From positions 1 to 64,000 of the forward strand of contig DATIGE010000003.1 in the NCBI GenBank assembly GCA_035454885.1: a DNA stretch of 64,000 nucleotides, written 5' to 3'. Within the stretch, counting starts at the first letter, position 1; every line of letters starts with the position of its first letter. The notes under the pieces are model-generated. The model had not been told where the DNA came from, made no database searches, and saw only the letters and a list, made by a program, of their open reading frames with translations. Source of the DNA: a bacterium (GTDB lineage: Bacteria > UBA10199 > JACPAL01 > GCA-016699445). Of the stretch, positions 14,770 through 25,994 are shown in pieces. A program made the translations under genes and the position numbers.

Positions 14770-16230
14770 TCAACGAGGCAGGAGGGAGCACCCGCCCGAC
14801 CCGCCCTGGGAGTGGATGCCCGCCTCCTCCGCGCAGGAGGTCTGGTCGAGGATCCGGCCGTCCGCGGCGTAAACGGTGACCTGGAAGGACGCGTTGGGGA
14901 TGAACTCACCGACGATCGAGGCGGGCCGGCCCATCTCAACGGTCCAAGAAACGCCGGACGCGAACGGAACCTGGGCGGGATCGTTCATCGCGACCGAAGG
15001 TCCGGCCGTCTGCGAGAGGCTCACGTGATCCGCGTCCGCCCAGGAGGCCCCCGCCTTGTAATCGACAAGGAGCGCGATTCCGGTCCCTTCTTTGGTGACC
15101 CCGATCAGCTTGCCACCGGCCTTTTCCGGGTCCAGCGCCGTCACCGTGCAGGCGGAGGGGCCTCCCAGACTTTCCGAGGTTTCGGGGGAGCCAGGCGCCG
15201 GTTCCGCAGGGTCTTCTCCGAACGTGTTTTTGCACTCCTGCACGATCTCGGAATCCTGGATGACGCCGCTATTGTTCACGTATTGGCAGCAAATGTTCAT
15301 CTGGCCATTGTTGACGAAATCGCCGCCGGCATAAATGAGGAGGTTGCAATCGCCGGACGGGTCGTCGCTGTCCGGGATGCACTCCATGACCGCTTCCAGA
15401 TCCAACCCCCCGTGCTCCTCGCAGCAGGCTTCGAGAACCGGGTCCTCGATGCCGTCGCATTCGCCTGTTTCCCCAGGGCAATCGGTCGGATTCTCCGGAG
15501 TGCCTGGAGGGATGTTGTTCCCGGCGTTCTCCTGGCAGCACTCGAACGCCTCGGTCTCATTGGGGTCAAAGCCCACGGTGCAGCACCGGCGGGCCACGTC
15601 GTCTTCCGGAAACTGCTGGCAACATTGCCATTCGGTCGTGCCGGCCTCGTAAGTGTCGCACGGATGCTCCGTCGGCGGGGGCGGTGGAATCGCGAGATCG
15701 CAAAGTTGCGGCGCATCCGGCCTGGGCGCGAACTGGCAGGCCACGGGACGGTCGTAGGATTGGCCCAGGAACGCGAAACCCGGTCCCGGCTCGTTGGGTA
15801 CCGGCGGCATGGCCGGGCTCCAAGGCGCGAAGACGCAGGAACCGGCCCGGCACGCGCCGGCCGCCTCGGAGCAACCGTCGGTAAACGCGGCGCAGACACC
15901 GTCGGGGTCGATCAACGATGTCTTGGGCACGCAAATCTTAAGTGCCTCTCCCCCGCCGCAAAGATTCCTGAGGTTTTCATAACCAGGCACGTCGCCACCG
16001 CATAAATGGCCGATCTGGCCGCAGTCCTCCGCGGTCTCTTGGCAGACGGCCGCCTGGAGCCAAGGGGCACCGACCACCCCGCCGACATAGAAGGCTGTCG
16101 GGTTGAGGATCAGGTTCCGGGCGTATTCGCAGGGACGGTAGGCGGGTACGGCCGCGATCTCGGCCCCGACCGGTCCGGCCGAGGCCAGGGCGACGCACAC
16201 GAGGAAGGCTTTGAATAGATAAGTACGCAT
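14770..16230 (-). CDS. A4: secreted Cys-rich protein ending in minimal GCSLLPR tail
   Basis: A protein of 486 residues with a signal peptide (MRTYLFKAFLVCVALASAGP, cut near VGA); AGGGGAA precedes the ATG. It is a divergent paralogue of A2 and A3: TEWQCC, three further CC blocks, CCEEHGG, NICCQYVNNSGVI and a similar C-terminal beta-rich domain ending SCAEEAGIHSQGG. At the point where A2 and A3 continue with GCGCDMT and a membrane helix, A4 reads GCSLLPR and stops. No membrane helix is hidden in any downstream frame, so this is not a simple truncation. The tail matches those of B2 and B3. Function is unknown; an extracellular or outer-surface location is inferred. Confidence 0.78.
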   Translation of the reverse strand: MRTYLFKAFLVCVALASAGPVGAEIAAVPAYRPCEYARNLILNPTAFYVGGVVGAPWLQAAVCQETAEDCGQIGHLCGGDVPGYENLRNLCGGGEALKICVPKTSLIDPDGVCAAFTDGCSEAAGACRAGSCVFAPWSPAMPPVPNEPGPGFAFLGQSYDRPVACQFAPRPDAPQLCDLAIPPPPPTEHPCDTYEAGTTEWQCCQQFPEDDVARRCCTVGFDPNETEAFECCQENAGNNIPPGTPENPTDCPGETGECDGIEDPVLEACCEEHGGLDLEAVMECIPDSDDPSGDCNLLIYAGGDFVNNGQMNICCQYVNNSGVIQDSEIVQECKNTFGEDPAEPAPGSPETSESLGGPSACTVTALDPEKAGGKLIGVTKEGTGIALLVDYKAGASWADADHVSLSQTAGPSVAMNDPAQVPFASGVSWTVEMGRPASIVGEFIPNASFQVTVYAADGRILDQTSCAEEAGIHSQGGSGGCSLLPR

Positions 16231-16321
16231 AAAATATTTCCCCTTCGCTCAGGTTATCGGCCTCTCGCGAATAAGAATTGCGTACTTAAATATAATAAGT
16301 GTCTATTAAATCGGACAGACG

Positions 16322-17908
16322 CTATTTGGACTGGAGGAGTTTGTACTCCAGGGAATCGACCAGGGCCTGCCAGCTGGCCTCGATGATGTTCTCGGAGACG
16401 CCGACGGTGCCCCAGGAACCGAGCTTGCCGGTCTTGTCGCGGGACTCGATCAGGACACGCACCTGGGAGGCCGTGCCCAGCCCCGCGGGAAGGACCCGCA
16501 CCTTATAATCCACCAACTCGACCTCTTTGATGGCCGGGTAGAACCGTTCGAGCGCCTCGCGGAGCGCCCGGTCCAGGGCGTTCACGGGGCCGGAGCCCTC
16601 GGCGACCCTGTGCTCCTCCACGCCGTCGACGGCGATCTTGACCGTCGCCTCGGCGCGTGGGCCCTTTTCGGTCTTCTCGTCGATGACCCTAAACTCGATC
16701 AACTTGAAGAACGGCTTGTAGGTCTTCAGGGCCCGCCGCATGAGGATTTCGAACGAGGCCTCGGCGCCCTCGAACTCGTAGCCCTTGGATTCCAGGTCCT
16801 TCACCTCGTCGACGATCCTTTTGACCACCGCGTCCTTGGGGTTGAGCTCGATGTCGAATTCGCGGGCCTTGTAGACCACGCTCGCCCGGCCAGCCAGGTC
16901 CGAGACGAGCACCCGCCGGTCATTGCCGACGGACTCGGGCCGGATGTGCTCGTAGGTCGCCTGGTTCTTCAAGACCGCGCTCACGTGGACGCCGCCCTTG
17001 TGCGCGAAGGCCGAATCGCCCACGTAGGGCTGGTGATTCCAGGGCTTGCGGTTGGCCAGTTCGTCCACGAAGCGGGAAACCTCCCTCAACTTCCTCAATT
17101 GCGCGTCGGTCACGCTCTCGATCCCCATCTTGAGCTTCAGGTTGGGGATGATGGAGACCAGGTTCGCGTTCCCGCAACGCTCGCCGATGCCGTTGATCGT
17201 CCCGTGGATCTGGCCCGCCCCCGCCTCGACCGCCGCGAGAGAATTGGCGACGCCCAGCTCGGCGTCGTTGTGGCAATGAATCCCCAACGGGGCGGAAAAC
17301 CCGCGGCGCACTTCGAGGATGATTCGCGAGACGTCGGCCGGAAGATTGCCGCCGTTCGTGTCGCAGAGGACGATGCGGTCGGCTCCCGCGGCCGAAGCGG
17401 CCTCGATCGTCTTCAAGGCGTATTCGGGATTGGCCTTGTAGCCGTCGAAGAAATGCTCGGCGTCGTAGAGCACGTCGTCGAAATGCTTTTTCAAAAAAGC
17501 GATCGAATCATGAATCAGTTCGAGGTTCTCCTCGAAGGAGACGTGCAGGGCCGCCTTGACGTGGAAATCCCAGGATTTTCCGAAAATCGTGACCGCCGGA
17601 GTCCCGGCGCGTACCAAGGCCGCCAGGTTCTTGTCCTTGGAAGCGGCGGCGCCGCTGTGGCGCGTGCTCCCAAAGGCCGCCAGTTTCGCCTTTTTCAGCG
17701 AAAGCCCGCCCCGGCCCTTCTTCATCGCCCGCTGGAAGAACTCGTCGTCCTTGGGGTTCGAGCCGGGCCAGCCGCCCTCGATGTAATGAATGCCCAACTC
17801 GTCCAGCTTCTCGGCGATGCGGAGCTTGTCCTCGACGGTGAAGGAGATGTCTTCGGCCTGTGTCCCGTCGCGAAGGGTCGTATCGTATAACTCGACGACG
17901 GTATTCAT
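16322..17908 (-). CDS. cimA: (R)-citramalate synthase
   Basis: Condenses pyruvate and acetyl-CoA to citramalate, the first step of the threonine-independent route to isoleucine. The 528-residue length fits the long CimA/LeuA-like branch. The HMGL-like barrel begins with [14 protein letters not shown] (R13, D14), has metal-binding HCHND, and the [13 protein letters not shown] segment. The C-terminal third carries the LeuA dimer/regulatory domain, probably for isoleucine feedback. The ATG (17908) overlaps the lysC stop as ATGA. It is the last gene of the long operon. Homocitrate or isopropylmalate synthase are alternatives, but the overall pattern favours CimA. Confidence 0.88.
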   Translation of the reverse strand: MNTVVELYDTTLRDGTQAEDISFTVEDKLRIAEKLDELGIHYIEGGWPGSNPKDDEFFQRAMKKGRGGLSLKKAKLAAFGSTRHSGAAASKDKNLAALVRAGTPAVTIFGKSWDFHVKAALHVSFEENLELIHDSIAFLKKHFDDVLYDAEHFFDGYKANPEYALKTIEAASAAGADRIVLCDTNGGNLPADVSRIILEVRRGFSAPLGIHCHNDAELGVANSLAAVEAGAGQIHGTINGIGERCGNANLVSIIPNLKLKMGIESVTDAQLRKLREVSRFVDELANRKPWNHQPYVGDSAFAHKGGVHVSAVLKNQATYEHIRPESVGNDRRVLVSDLAGRASVVYKAREFDIELNPKDAVVKRIVDEVKDLESKGYEFEGAEASFEILMRRALKTYKPFFKLIEFRVIDEKTEKGPRAEATVKIAVDGVEEHRVAEGSGPVNALDRALREALERFYPAIKEVELVDYKVRVLPAGLGTASQVRVLIESRDKTGKLGSWGTVGVSENIIEASWQALVDSLEYKLLQSK

Positions 17909-19107
17909 CCGATGAACGCCTTGTGCAACGCCTTCACGGCGGCGTCCGACTGCTTTTCGTCGATGACGACCGAAATCTTGATCTCCGAGGTCGAGATCAT
18001 CTGGATGTTGATCTTCTCCTTGGCGAGCGCCGTGAACATCGTGGCCGCCACGCCCGAGTGCGAGCGCATGCCGACTCCCACGATGGACACCTTGGCGATC
18101 TTATCGTCGGATTCCACCTTGCCGGCCCCGATCTCCTTGCCGACGCTTTCGGCGATCCGGAGGGCGTTTTTCAGATCCGCTTTGGGCACCGTGAACGTCA
18201 GGTCGGTAAACCCGTCGGCTGAGACATTCTGGATGATCATGTCGACGTTGATGTTGGAGGCCGCGAGCGACTCGAAAAGCTGCGAGGCGATGCCCGGCCG
18301 GTCGGCGAGACGCCGGACGGCGATCTTCGCCTCGTTCTTGTCGGCGGAAACCCCCGACACGACGATTTTCTCCATATCCTTGTCTTCTGTGGTCACCACG
18401 GTGCCCTCCACGTCCTCGAACGATGTTTTGACCCAAAGCGGAACCCTGTATTTCATCGCCATCTCGACCGACCGGATCTGCAGGACCTTCGCACCGAGCG
18501 AGGCCAGCTCCAGCATTTCTTCATACGAAATCTTATCCAGCTTCTTGGCGTTCGGAACGACCCGGGGATCGGCCGTGTAGACTCCGTCCACGTCCGTGTA
18601 GATTTCGCAATCCGCCTTGAGCGCCGCCGCCAGCGCCACCGCCGTCGTGTCCGAGCCGCCGCGCCCCAGCGTCGTGATATTGCCCTCGGGGTCGATGCCC
18701 TGGAAACCCGCCACCACCACCACCTGCCCCTTCGCCAATTCGTCGTGGATGACCGAGGCGTCGATCGACTTGATGCGGGCCTTCGAATACGCGCTGTCCG
18801 TGGTGATGCGGACCTGGTGCCCCAGGAACGACCGCGCCTTGCCTCCCAGGTCGCGGATGGCGAGCGCCAGCAAGGCGATCGTCACCTGCTCGCCGGTCGA
18901 GACCAACTGGTCGTATTCGCGCCCGTCGGGCTCCTTGGAGATCTTGTGGGCCAAATCGACCAGGCGGTTCGTCTCCCCCGACATGGCGGAGACGACCACG
19001 ACGACCTGGTGGCCCTGGGCTTGGGCCTTCAAGACGCGCCGGGCGACATTGCGGATGCGATCGACGTCGCCGACGGAGGTGCCCCCGTATTTTTGGACGA
19101 TCAGCAC
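17905..19107 (-). CDS. lysC: Aspartate kinase
   Basis: Phosphorylates aspartate for lysine, threonine, methionine and diaminopimelate synthesis. It has 400 residues from the GTG at 19107, chosen because GGGAGG lies 8 bases upstream and the protein then begins [12 protein letters not shown] as the family does. The amino-acid kinase domain includes [17 protein letters not shown] and [12 protein letters not shown]. Two ACT domains from about residue 265 mark an allosterically regulated monofunctional enzyme. The start overlaps the tsaE stop by 7 bases; the stop overlaps cimA. Confidence 0.94.
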   Translation of the reverse strand: MLIVQKYGGTSVGDVDRIRNVARRVLKAQAQGHQVVVVVSAMSGETNRLVDLAHKISKEPDGREYDQLVSTGEQVTIALLALAIRDLGGKARSFLGHQVRITTDSAYSKARIKSIDASVIHDELAKGQVVVVAGFQGIDPEGNITTLGRGGSDTTAVALAAALKADCEIYTDVDGVYTADPRVVPNAKKLDKISYEEMLELASLGAKVLQIRSVEMAMKYRVPLWVKTSFEDVEGTVVTTEDKDMEKIVVSGVSADKNEAKIAVRRLADRPGIASQLFESLAASNINVDMIIQNVSADGFTDLTFTVPKADLKNALRIAESVGKEIGAGKVESDDKIAKVSIVGVGMRSHSGVAATMFTALAKEKINIQMISTSEIKISVVIDEKQSDAAVKALHKAFIG

Positions 19108-19571
19108 GATGAAGACCTCCCGAAATCCAAGGCTGAATCGCACCCGAAGGGTGTGGCAATCTCTATTTCACGTCGGTGATCCCCTGCAACCCGAATCTCC
19201 ACGCGATCCGTCATCCTCGTCTCGAGGTCCGGCATCCTCTCGATCCATTCGACGGCGATGACCGCACCCGACGCCAGGTATTCGTCCAATCCGAGCGTCT
19301 CACCCTCCCGCGGTTTGTCGATCCGGTAGAGATCGACGTGGATGAGTGGCGTCCCGCGCCCCCGGTATTCGTTGACCAGGGTGAAGGACGGCGAGTTGAC
19401 GTAGTACTCCGGATCGATGCCCAGGCCCCGCGCCATGCCCTGCACGAAGGTCGTCTTGCCGGCGCCGAGGTCCCCGATCAAGCCCACGACGGCACCCGGT
19501 TTCAGACCTTTGGCGAAGCCGGCGGCGATCTGCAGGGTTTGATGGGCCGATTTTGAGATCATTCTTTGCAT
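19101..19571 (-). CDS. tsaE: tRNA threonylcarbamoyladenosine biosynthesis ATPase TsaE
   Basis: ATPase of the TsaBDE complex that makes t6A37 in ANN-decoding tRNAs. The P-loop GDLGAGKTT begins at residue 33; [10 protein letters not shown] and HVDLYRI follow. The 156-residue length is normal. The last 20 or so residues (from [13 protein letters not shown]) are encoded by a short repeat element at 19134-19157 and look like an appended tail. It overlaps nnrDE upstream by 13 bases and lysC downstream by 7. A second ATG at 19562 is also possible. Confidence 0.92.
   Translation of the reverse strand: MQRMISKSAHQTLQIAAGFAKGLKPGAVVGLIGDLGAGKTTFVQGMARGLGIDPEYYVNSPSFTLVNEYRGRGTPLIHVDLYRIDKPREGETLGLDEYLASGAVIAVEWIERMPDLETRMTDRVEIRVAGDHRREIEIATPFGCDSALDFGRSSSC
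19134..19157 (-). repeat. Short hairpin repeat, copy 1 (inside tsaE 3' end)
   Basis: TGAATCGCACCC-GAA-GGGTGTGGC on the plus strand, a short imperfect hairpin. A near-identical copy lies at 36952-36976 before mutS, differing only in the loop. Here it is translated in frame as part of the TsaE C-terminal tail. Confidence 0.6.
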
Positions 19572-21046
19572 GGCAGCATCTCTTGAATCGCCTTCGGAAC
19601 CTCGTCGGCCACCTCGGAGGCCAGCAGTCCTCGATCTCCCAATCGATCCGCCACCCGATCCCCCGCCCGGCCATGGAGAAAGACCCCGGCCACGGCGGCC
19701 TTCCCGGCGTCCAGGCCTTGAGCCAGGAGAGAGACGATGACCCCGGTCAGGACGTCGCCCATGCCCGCCGTCGCCATGCCCGGATTGCCGGTCGCGTTGA
19801 CGAAGAGATCGCCGGACGGCGCCGCCGTGACGGTCCGGAAGCCCTTGAGAACGACGATCACGCCGTGCTTCATCGCGAAATCACGCGCGGCGGCGAGACG
19901 GTCCTTCTGGATCTTCGCGGTCGTGAGCCCCGTCAGGCGCGCCATTTCCCCGGGGTGGGGGGTGAGGATAACGTTCCGGCGTAGGGGCACGGCGCGCCGT
20001 GCCCCTACGGGGCCCAAACAATTCAACGCATCCGCATCCAAAACCAAGGGTTGCCCGGCCTTCAAAATCATCCGGCGAACCAACTCGCGTGTGTCGGCGT
20101 TGACGCCCATGCCGGGTCCCATCGCGACGGCGGATTTCCCCTCCAAGGCCCGGGCGATCTTCGCCCAGGCCTTCCGGGCAAAAGTACCGGAGCGAACCGA
20201 CGGGAGCGGTTCGTACATCAGTTCGAGGAAATTTTTTGGCAACTTCCGAAAGGCCCTGTCCGGCAACGCGACCGTCGCCAGACCCGCGCCGGTCCGAAGG
20301 GCCGACTTGCCCGCCAGCAGGATCGCGCCCGGTTTCGTCTCCGAACCGCCGATGAGAAGGACGTGGCCGTAGGTCCCCTTGTGCGTATCGGCACCGCGCC
20401 GGGTGAACAGGGGCCGGATGTCCGCGCCCGTCACCCACTGAATCCGGCTGCCCAGGGAGTCGTAGACGCTCGCGGGGATTCCGATGTCCACGACCTCCAA
20501 CCGCCCCACATAAGGCGCCGCCTGGGGTTGAAGGAGGCCGATCTTGGGACGGCCCATCGTGACGGTGACGTCGGCCTTGACCGCAACGCCAGTCGTGCCC
20601 TTTGGTAAGGCGCCCAGGGGTTCGCCCGTATCGGCGGAGAGGCCCGAGGGAACGTCCAGCGCCATTTTCCATTTTCCGGATCGATTCATGGCCTCGATGG
20701 CCTCTTTCGCGACGCCCTCCACGGGGCGCGAGAGTCCGGTGCCGAAGATCGCATCGATGAGGATGTCGTATTCGTGTAGGGGCATGGCGCGCCATGCCCC
20801 TACGTCGATGACACGAACCTCCCCCGCGACGCCCTCCAACAGGCGGGCCACCACCCTGCCGTCGCCGCCGTTGTTGCCCTTGCCGCAGACGACGAGGATT
20901 TTTTTTTGAGAGAGATCGGGAAAATATTTCTTGAGGATTTCGAACGCGCCGCGCCCGGCGTTCTCCCTGAGGACGGCGGCCGGGAGGCCGCCGTCTTCGG
21001 CGCGCCGGTCGGCCTCTCGGGATTGTTCTGAGGTCAGAGCCAGCAT
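19559..21046 (-). CDS. nnrDE: Bifunctional NAD(P)H-hydrate epimerase / ADP-dependent dehydratase, with two palindromic inserts
   Basis: Repairs NADHX and NADPHX, the hydrated forms of the cofactors. The N-terminal epimerase (YjeF_N) has GNNGGDG at 58-64. The C-terminal ADP-dependent dehydratase has HKGTYGHVLLIGGS, VLDADALN, LTPHPGE and NPGMATAGMGDVLTG. The 495-residue length is normal. Residues 82-90 (VGAWRAMPL) and 347-355 (VGARRAVPL) are each encoded by a 28-bp palindrome inserted in the same phase. Both fall in loops that vary in length in the family, so activity is probably kept. It lies in the operon between pdxJ and tsaE. Confidence 0.93.
   Translation of the reverse strand: MLALTSEQSREADRRAEDGGLPAAVLRENAGRGAFEILKKYFPDLSQKKILVVCGKGNNGGDGRVVARLLEGVAGEVRVIDVGAWRAMPLHEYDILIDAIFGTGLSRPVEGVAKEAIEAMNRSGKWKMALDVPSGLSADTGEPLGALPKGTTGVAVKADVTVTMGRPKIGLLQPQAAPYVGRLEVVDIGIPASVYDSLGSRIQWVTGADIRPLFTRRGADTHKGTYGHVLLIGGSETKPGAILLAGKSALRTGAGLATVALPDRAFRKLPKNFLELMYEPLPSVRSGTFARKAWAKIARALEGKSAVAMGPGMGVNADTRELVRRMILKAGQPLVLDADALNCLGPVGARRAVPLRRNVILTPHPGEMARLTGLTTAKIQKDRLAAARDFAMKHGVIVVLKGFRTVTAAPSGDLFVNATGNPGMATAGMGDVLTGVIVSLLAQGLDAGKAAVAGVFLHGRAGDRVADRLGDRGLLASEVADEVPKAIQEMLPCKE
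19981..20008. repeat. 28-bp in-frame palindromic element, copy in nnrD half
   Basis: A perfect palindrome with arms GTAGGGGCACGGCG and CGCCGTGCCCCTAC. It is read as VGARRAVPL at residues 347-355 of nnrDE, between DADALNCLGP and RRNVILTPHPGE. It starts at the first codon position, the same phase as the other three copies. Confidence 0.9.
20776..20803. repeat. 28-bp in-frame palindromic element, copy in nnrE half
   Basis: A perfect palindrome with arms GTAGGGGCATGGCG and CGCCATGCCCCTAC. It is read as VGAWRAMPL at residues 82-90 of nnrDE, just before EYDILIDAIFGTG. It is in the same codon phase as the copies in nnrD, rluD and rimO. Confidence 0.9.
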
Positions 21047-21048
21047 GA

Positions 21049-21762
21049 TTACGAGGTCAGGGCCTTCATTTCCCGAACGGCCTGCTCCAACCCTACCATC
21101 ACGGCGCGCGCGACGATCGAATGCCCGATGTTGAACTCGGCGATCTCCCGGATCTTCGCGACGGCGGCGGCGTTCGCGTAGTTGAGCCCGTGCCCCGCGG
21201 CCACCCAGAGGCCCTTCGCCTTGGCGATCTCCGCGCCGACGGCGATGCGCCTCAGCTCCTCCGCGACCGCGTCCTCGTCGCGCGCGTCGGCATAAAGACC
21301 GGTGTGGATCTCGACGGCGTCCACACCCAGCTCCGCCGAGAGCGCGATGTCTCCTTCATCCGGATTCACGAACAGACTGACGCGCACGCCCGCCTTTTGC
21401 AGCTGGGGTATGAATTCGGACAGGACCTTTCGGGTCTTGCGGACGTCCAGCCCCCCCTCGGTGGTCAGCTCCTGCCGCTTTTCGGGAACGAAGGTGACGA
21501 GGTTCGGCTTGGCGCTGATCGCAAAGGCGAGCATGTCCTTGGTCGCCGCCATCTCCAGATTGAGGTCGGTCTGGACCGAGCGCCGGAGCAACCTCACATC
21601 CGCGTCTTGAATGTGCCGGCGGTCCTCGCGCAGGTGCACCGTGATCTGATCCGCCCCCGCCTTTTCGGCCAGAGCGGCCGCCGCCACCGGATCGGGATAA
21701 CGCGTTCCCCGGGCTTGGCGGAGGGTGGCGACGTGATCGATATTGACCCCGAGTTTTGCCAT
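21049..21762 (-). CDS. pdxJ: Pyridoxine 5'-phosphate synthase
   Basis: Last ring-forming step of DXP-dependent vitamin B6 synthesis. It has 237 residues from the ATG at 21762, where the protein opens [20 protein letters not shown] exactly as the family does; an upstream frame start at 21825 lies inside glmM. Other family segments are [29 protein letters not shown] and the C-terminal GHGLNY and NIGHSIV. The start lies one base after the glmM stop, so translation is probably coupled. Confidence 0.95.
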   Translation of the reverse strand: MAKLGVNIDHVATLRQARGTRYPDPVAAAALAEKAGADQITVHLREDRRHIQDADVRLLRRSVQTDLNLEMAATKDMLAFAISAKPNLVTFVPEKRQELTTEGGLDVRKTRKVLSEFIPQLQKAGVRVSLFVNPDEGDIALSAELGVDAVEIHTGLYADARDEDAVAEELRRIAVGAEIAKAKGLWVAAGHGLNYANAAAVAKIREIAEFNIGHSIVARAVMVGLEQAVREMKALTS

Positions 21763-21763
21763 T

Positions 21764-23113
21764 TCAGGAAAGGTTCTTTTGGATGCAGCTCGTGAGCTCT
21801 CCCGCCATTTTCCGGATCGCCGCATCCTCGTGGCCTTCGATCATGATGCGGATCAAGGGCTCGGTCCCGGAGTAGCGGACAAGCAGGCGGCCTTTCGCGC
21901 CCAAATCGTGCTCGATCCTCTTCATCAGCTTCTGGACGTCCGGAAAGAGATCCAGGTCCTGCCGCTTGGGCACCTTGACGCTGGTGAGCACCTGGGGCAG
22001 CGGATGATAGCGGGCGACGAGCTCCGAGAGCCGTTTGCCCGTCGCCTCAAGAATCGACAGCACCTGCAGGGCGCCGACGAGGCCGTCGCCCGTCGTCGCA
22101 TGATCCCTAAAGATCATGTGGCCGGACGCTTCGCCGCCGAAACCGTATCCCCCCTCGCGCATCTTTTCGACGACGTAACGGTCCCCGACGGGGACGCGTT
22201 CGAGCTTTCCTCCGAGGGGAACGAGGTAGTCTTCGAGCGCCTTGTTGCTCATCACCGTGGCGACGACGACGCCGTCCTTCAGGGCCTTCTTTTTGATCAG
22301 ATTCTCGGCGCAAAGGGCGAGAATCGCGTCACCGTCGACGATGCGGCCGTTTTCGTCTGCGAAGATCACGCGATCGGCGTCGCCGTCCAGGGCGATCCCC
22401 AGGCAGGCGCCCGTTCTCCTGACCTCCGCAGCCATGGCCTGCGGATGCACCGCGCCGACGCCGTCGTTGATGTTGAGGCCGTCGGGTGCCGCCCCCAAAA
22501 CCGCCGTTTCCGCGCCGAGCTCCGCGAGCACGGTCGGAGCGATCTTATAGGCCGCGCCGTGGGCGCAATCGACGACGACCTTCAGGCCGTCCAACGTCCT
22601 CCCCTTGGGAAAAGTCGATTTCACGAACTCGATGTAGCGGCCGGAGGCGTCGTCGATCCGGGTGGCTCGCCCCACGGCGTCTCCCGTGGGACGGTTTCTT
22701 TCGAGCTCGCCCGAGGCCATCATCGATTCGATCTTGAGTTCGTCGGCGTCCGGGAGCTTGAAGCCGTTCCGGTCGAAGACCTTGAGGCCGTTGTCTTCGA
22801 AAGAATTGTGGGAGGCGGAGATGACGACCCCGGCGTCGGCCCGCATGGCCTGGATGAGGAAGGCCACGCCGGGCGTCGGCATGGGGCCGATCAGGAGGGC
22901 CTCGGCCCCCATGGAGCAGAGGCCGGACGCGAGCGCGTTCTCCAACATGTAGCAGGAACGGCGGGTATCCTTGCCGATGAGGACGCGGTGATGCTTGCCT
23001 CCGTTCCGGAAAAAAACGGCCAAGGCCCGCCCCAACGCCAGGGCCGTCTCGGAGGTCATCGGTTCCTGGTTGGCGACCCCCCGAATACCGTCAGTTCCGA
23101 AAAGCTTCTTCAT
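21764..23113 (-). CDS. glmM: Phosphoglucosamine mutase
   Basis: Interconverts glucosamine 6-phosphate and 1-phosphate on the way to UDP-GlcNAc for peptidoglycan and LPS. It has 449 residues from the ATG at 23113 ([15 protein letters not shown], the family N-terminus). The catalytic phosphoserine loop ISASHN places S101; the metal loop is DGDADR; the sugar loop is GEASGH; the C-terminal phosphate loop is [11 protein letters not shown] 94-bp repeat element fills the gap to folP, and the upstream 33-codon extension of the frame is just this repeat, so it was not included. Confidence 0.95.
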   Translation of the reverse strand: MKKLFGTDGIRGVANQEPMTSETALALGRALAVFFRNGGKHHRVLIGKDTRRSCYMLENALASGLCSMGAEALLIGPMPTPGVAFLIQAMRADAGVVISASHNSFEDNGLKVFDRNGFKLPDADELKIESMMASGELERNRPTGDAVGRATRIDDASGRYIEFVKSTFPKGRTLDGLKVVVDCAHGAAYKIAPTVLAELGAETAVLGAAPDGLNINDGVGAVHPQAMAAEVRRTGACLGIALDGDADRVIFADENGRIVDGDAILALCAENLIKKKALKDGVVVATVMSNKALEDYLVPLGGKLERVPVGDRYVVEKMREGGYGFGGEASGHMIFRDHATTGDGLVGALQVLSILEATGKRLSELVARYHPLPQVLTSVKVPKRQDLDLFPDVQKLMKRIEHDLGAKGRLLVRYSGTEPLIRIMIEGHEDAAIRKMAGELTSCIQKNLS

Positions 23114-23121
23114 CGTAGTAA

Positions 23122-23215
23122 CGGGGGGAGATAACCGCTCTCCCCCCGAGCCCCCCATCTGTCCAGCCGTTGTATCATCGTTCACTCCGGAAGGTAACCT
23201 TCCTACGTTCACTAT
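23122..23215 (-). repeat. 94-bp repeat family, copy A, in the folP-glmM gap
   Basis: On the minus strand it runs from ATAGTGAACG to CTCCCCCCG and contains two hairpins: GGAAGG-TTA-CCTTCC, and a C/G-rich one (CGGGGGGAGAG with its complement). It aligns over its whole length with 29821-29914 at roughly 80 percent identity by eye. It supplies the TAG stop of folP and ends nine bases before the glmM ATG. Confidence 0.75.
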
Positions 23216-24036
23216 AAAAATGAGTTCGGGTCTGCAAGACGAATTGCGGCCTTAGTCACGGCCACGTCGTGGACGCGCAGAATCGACGCGCCTTTCGAGG
23301 CCGCGAGGACGGCGGCGGCGGCGCTGCCCGTCCAGAGGGCCTTTTCGTCCGCCCCGAAGATTTTTCGCAAGAATGACTTCCGGGACGCCCCGACGACGAT
23401 CGGCGCGCGAAGGGCCCCGAACTCGTTCAAATCATTCAGGAGGGCCAAATTATCCTCGAAACGCTTGCCGAAGCCCAGGCCCGGATCGACCATGATTTTG
23501 TCGCGGTCGATTCCGCGATCGACGGCAAAACGGATCCTCTCCTGCAAAAAGCGCAACACCTCCTGGACGACGTCCTCATAGGAGGGATTCCGCTGCATCG
23601 TGGGCGGCTCCCCCCGCATGTGCATGAGAATAACGGGCACTCGATGGCGGGCCGCCACTTCCGCCATCCCTTCCCGGCGGAGGGCGGAGACGTCGTTGAT
23701 CATGGCCGCGCCCTCCTGGAGGCTCAAGTCTGCCACGCCGGGCTTCTGTGTATCGATCGAAACGGGAATCTTGATGCGGGGGAGGACCTTCCGAAGGACG
23801 GGCAGGAGTCGTTTCCACTCTTCCTCCTCCGTGATCGGAGACGAACCGGGGCGGGTCGATTCGGCCCCCACGTCAATCACGTCCGCGCCTTCCTCCTGCA
23901 TTCGAAGGGCGTGGTCGAGGGCCGATTCCGGGTCCAGAAAACGGCCTCCATCGGAAAACGAATCGGGGGTCACGTTCAGGATGCCCATGACGTGCACACG
24001 CCCGGTCAAATCAAAATCGCGGCTGCCGATTCGCAA
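23212..24036 (-). CDS. folP: Dihydropteroate synthase
   Basis: Joins p-aminobenzoate to the pterin pyrophosphate in folate synthesis; the sulfonamide target. It has 274 residues. The signature VMGILNVTPDSFSDGG starts near residue 16, with DVGAESTRPGS, INDVSA, DPGLGFGK and GASRKSFL following. The start is TTG at 24036, directly after the ftsH stop; the first ATG (residue 17) would cut into the signature region. The stop codon TAG is provided by the repeat at 23122-23215, so the C-terminus was probably altered by that element. Confidence 0.93.
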   Translation of the reverse strand: MRIGSRDFDLTGRVHVMGILNVTPDSFSDGGRFLDPESALDHALRMQEEGADVIDVGAESTRPGSSPITEEEEWKRLLPVLRKVLPRIKIPVSIDTQKPGVADLSLQEGAAMINDVSALRREGMAEVAARHRVPVILMHMRGEPPTMQRNPSYEDVVQEVLRFLQERIRFAVDRGIDRDKIMVDPGLGFGKRFEDNLALLNDLNEFGALRAPIVVGASRKSFLRKIFGADEKALWTGSAAAAVLAASKGASILRVHDVAVTKAAIRLADPNSFL

Positions 24037-25962
<1,926 letters not shown>

Positions 25963-25994
25963 TAGTTAAACGCTAACACGCGGGTCTCGCTGAA

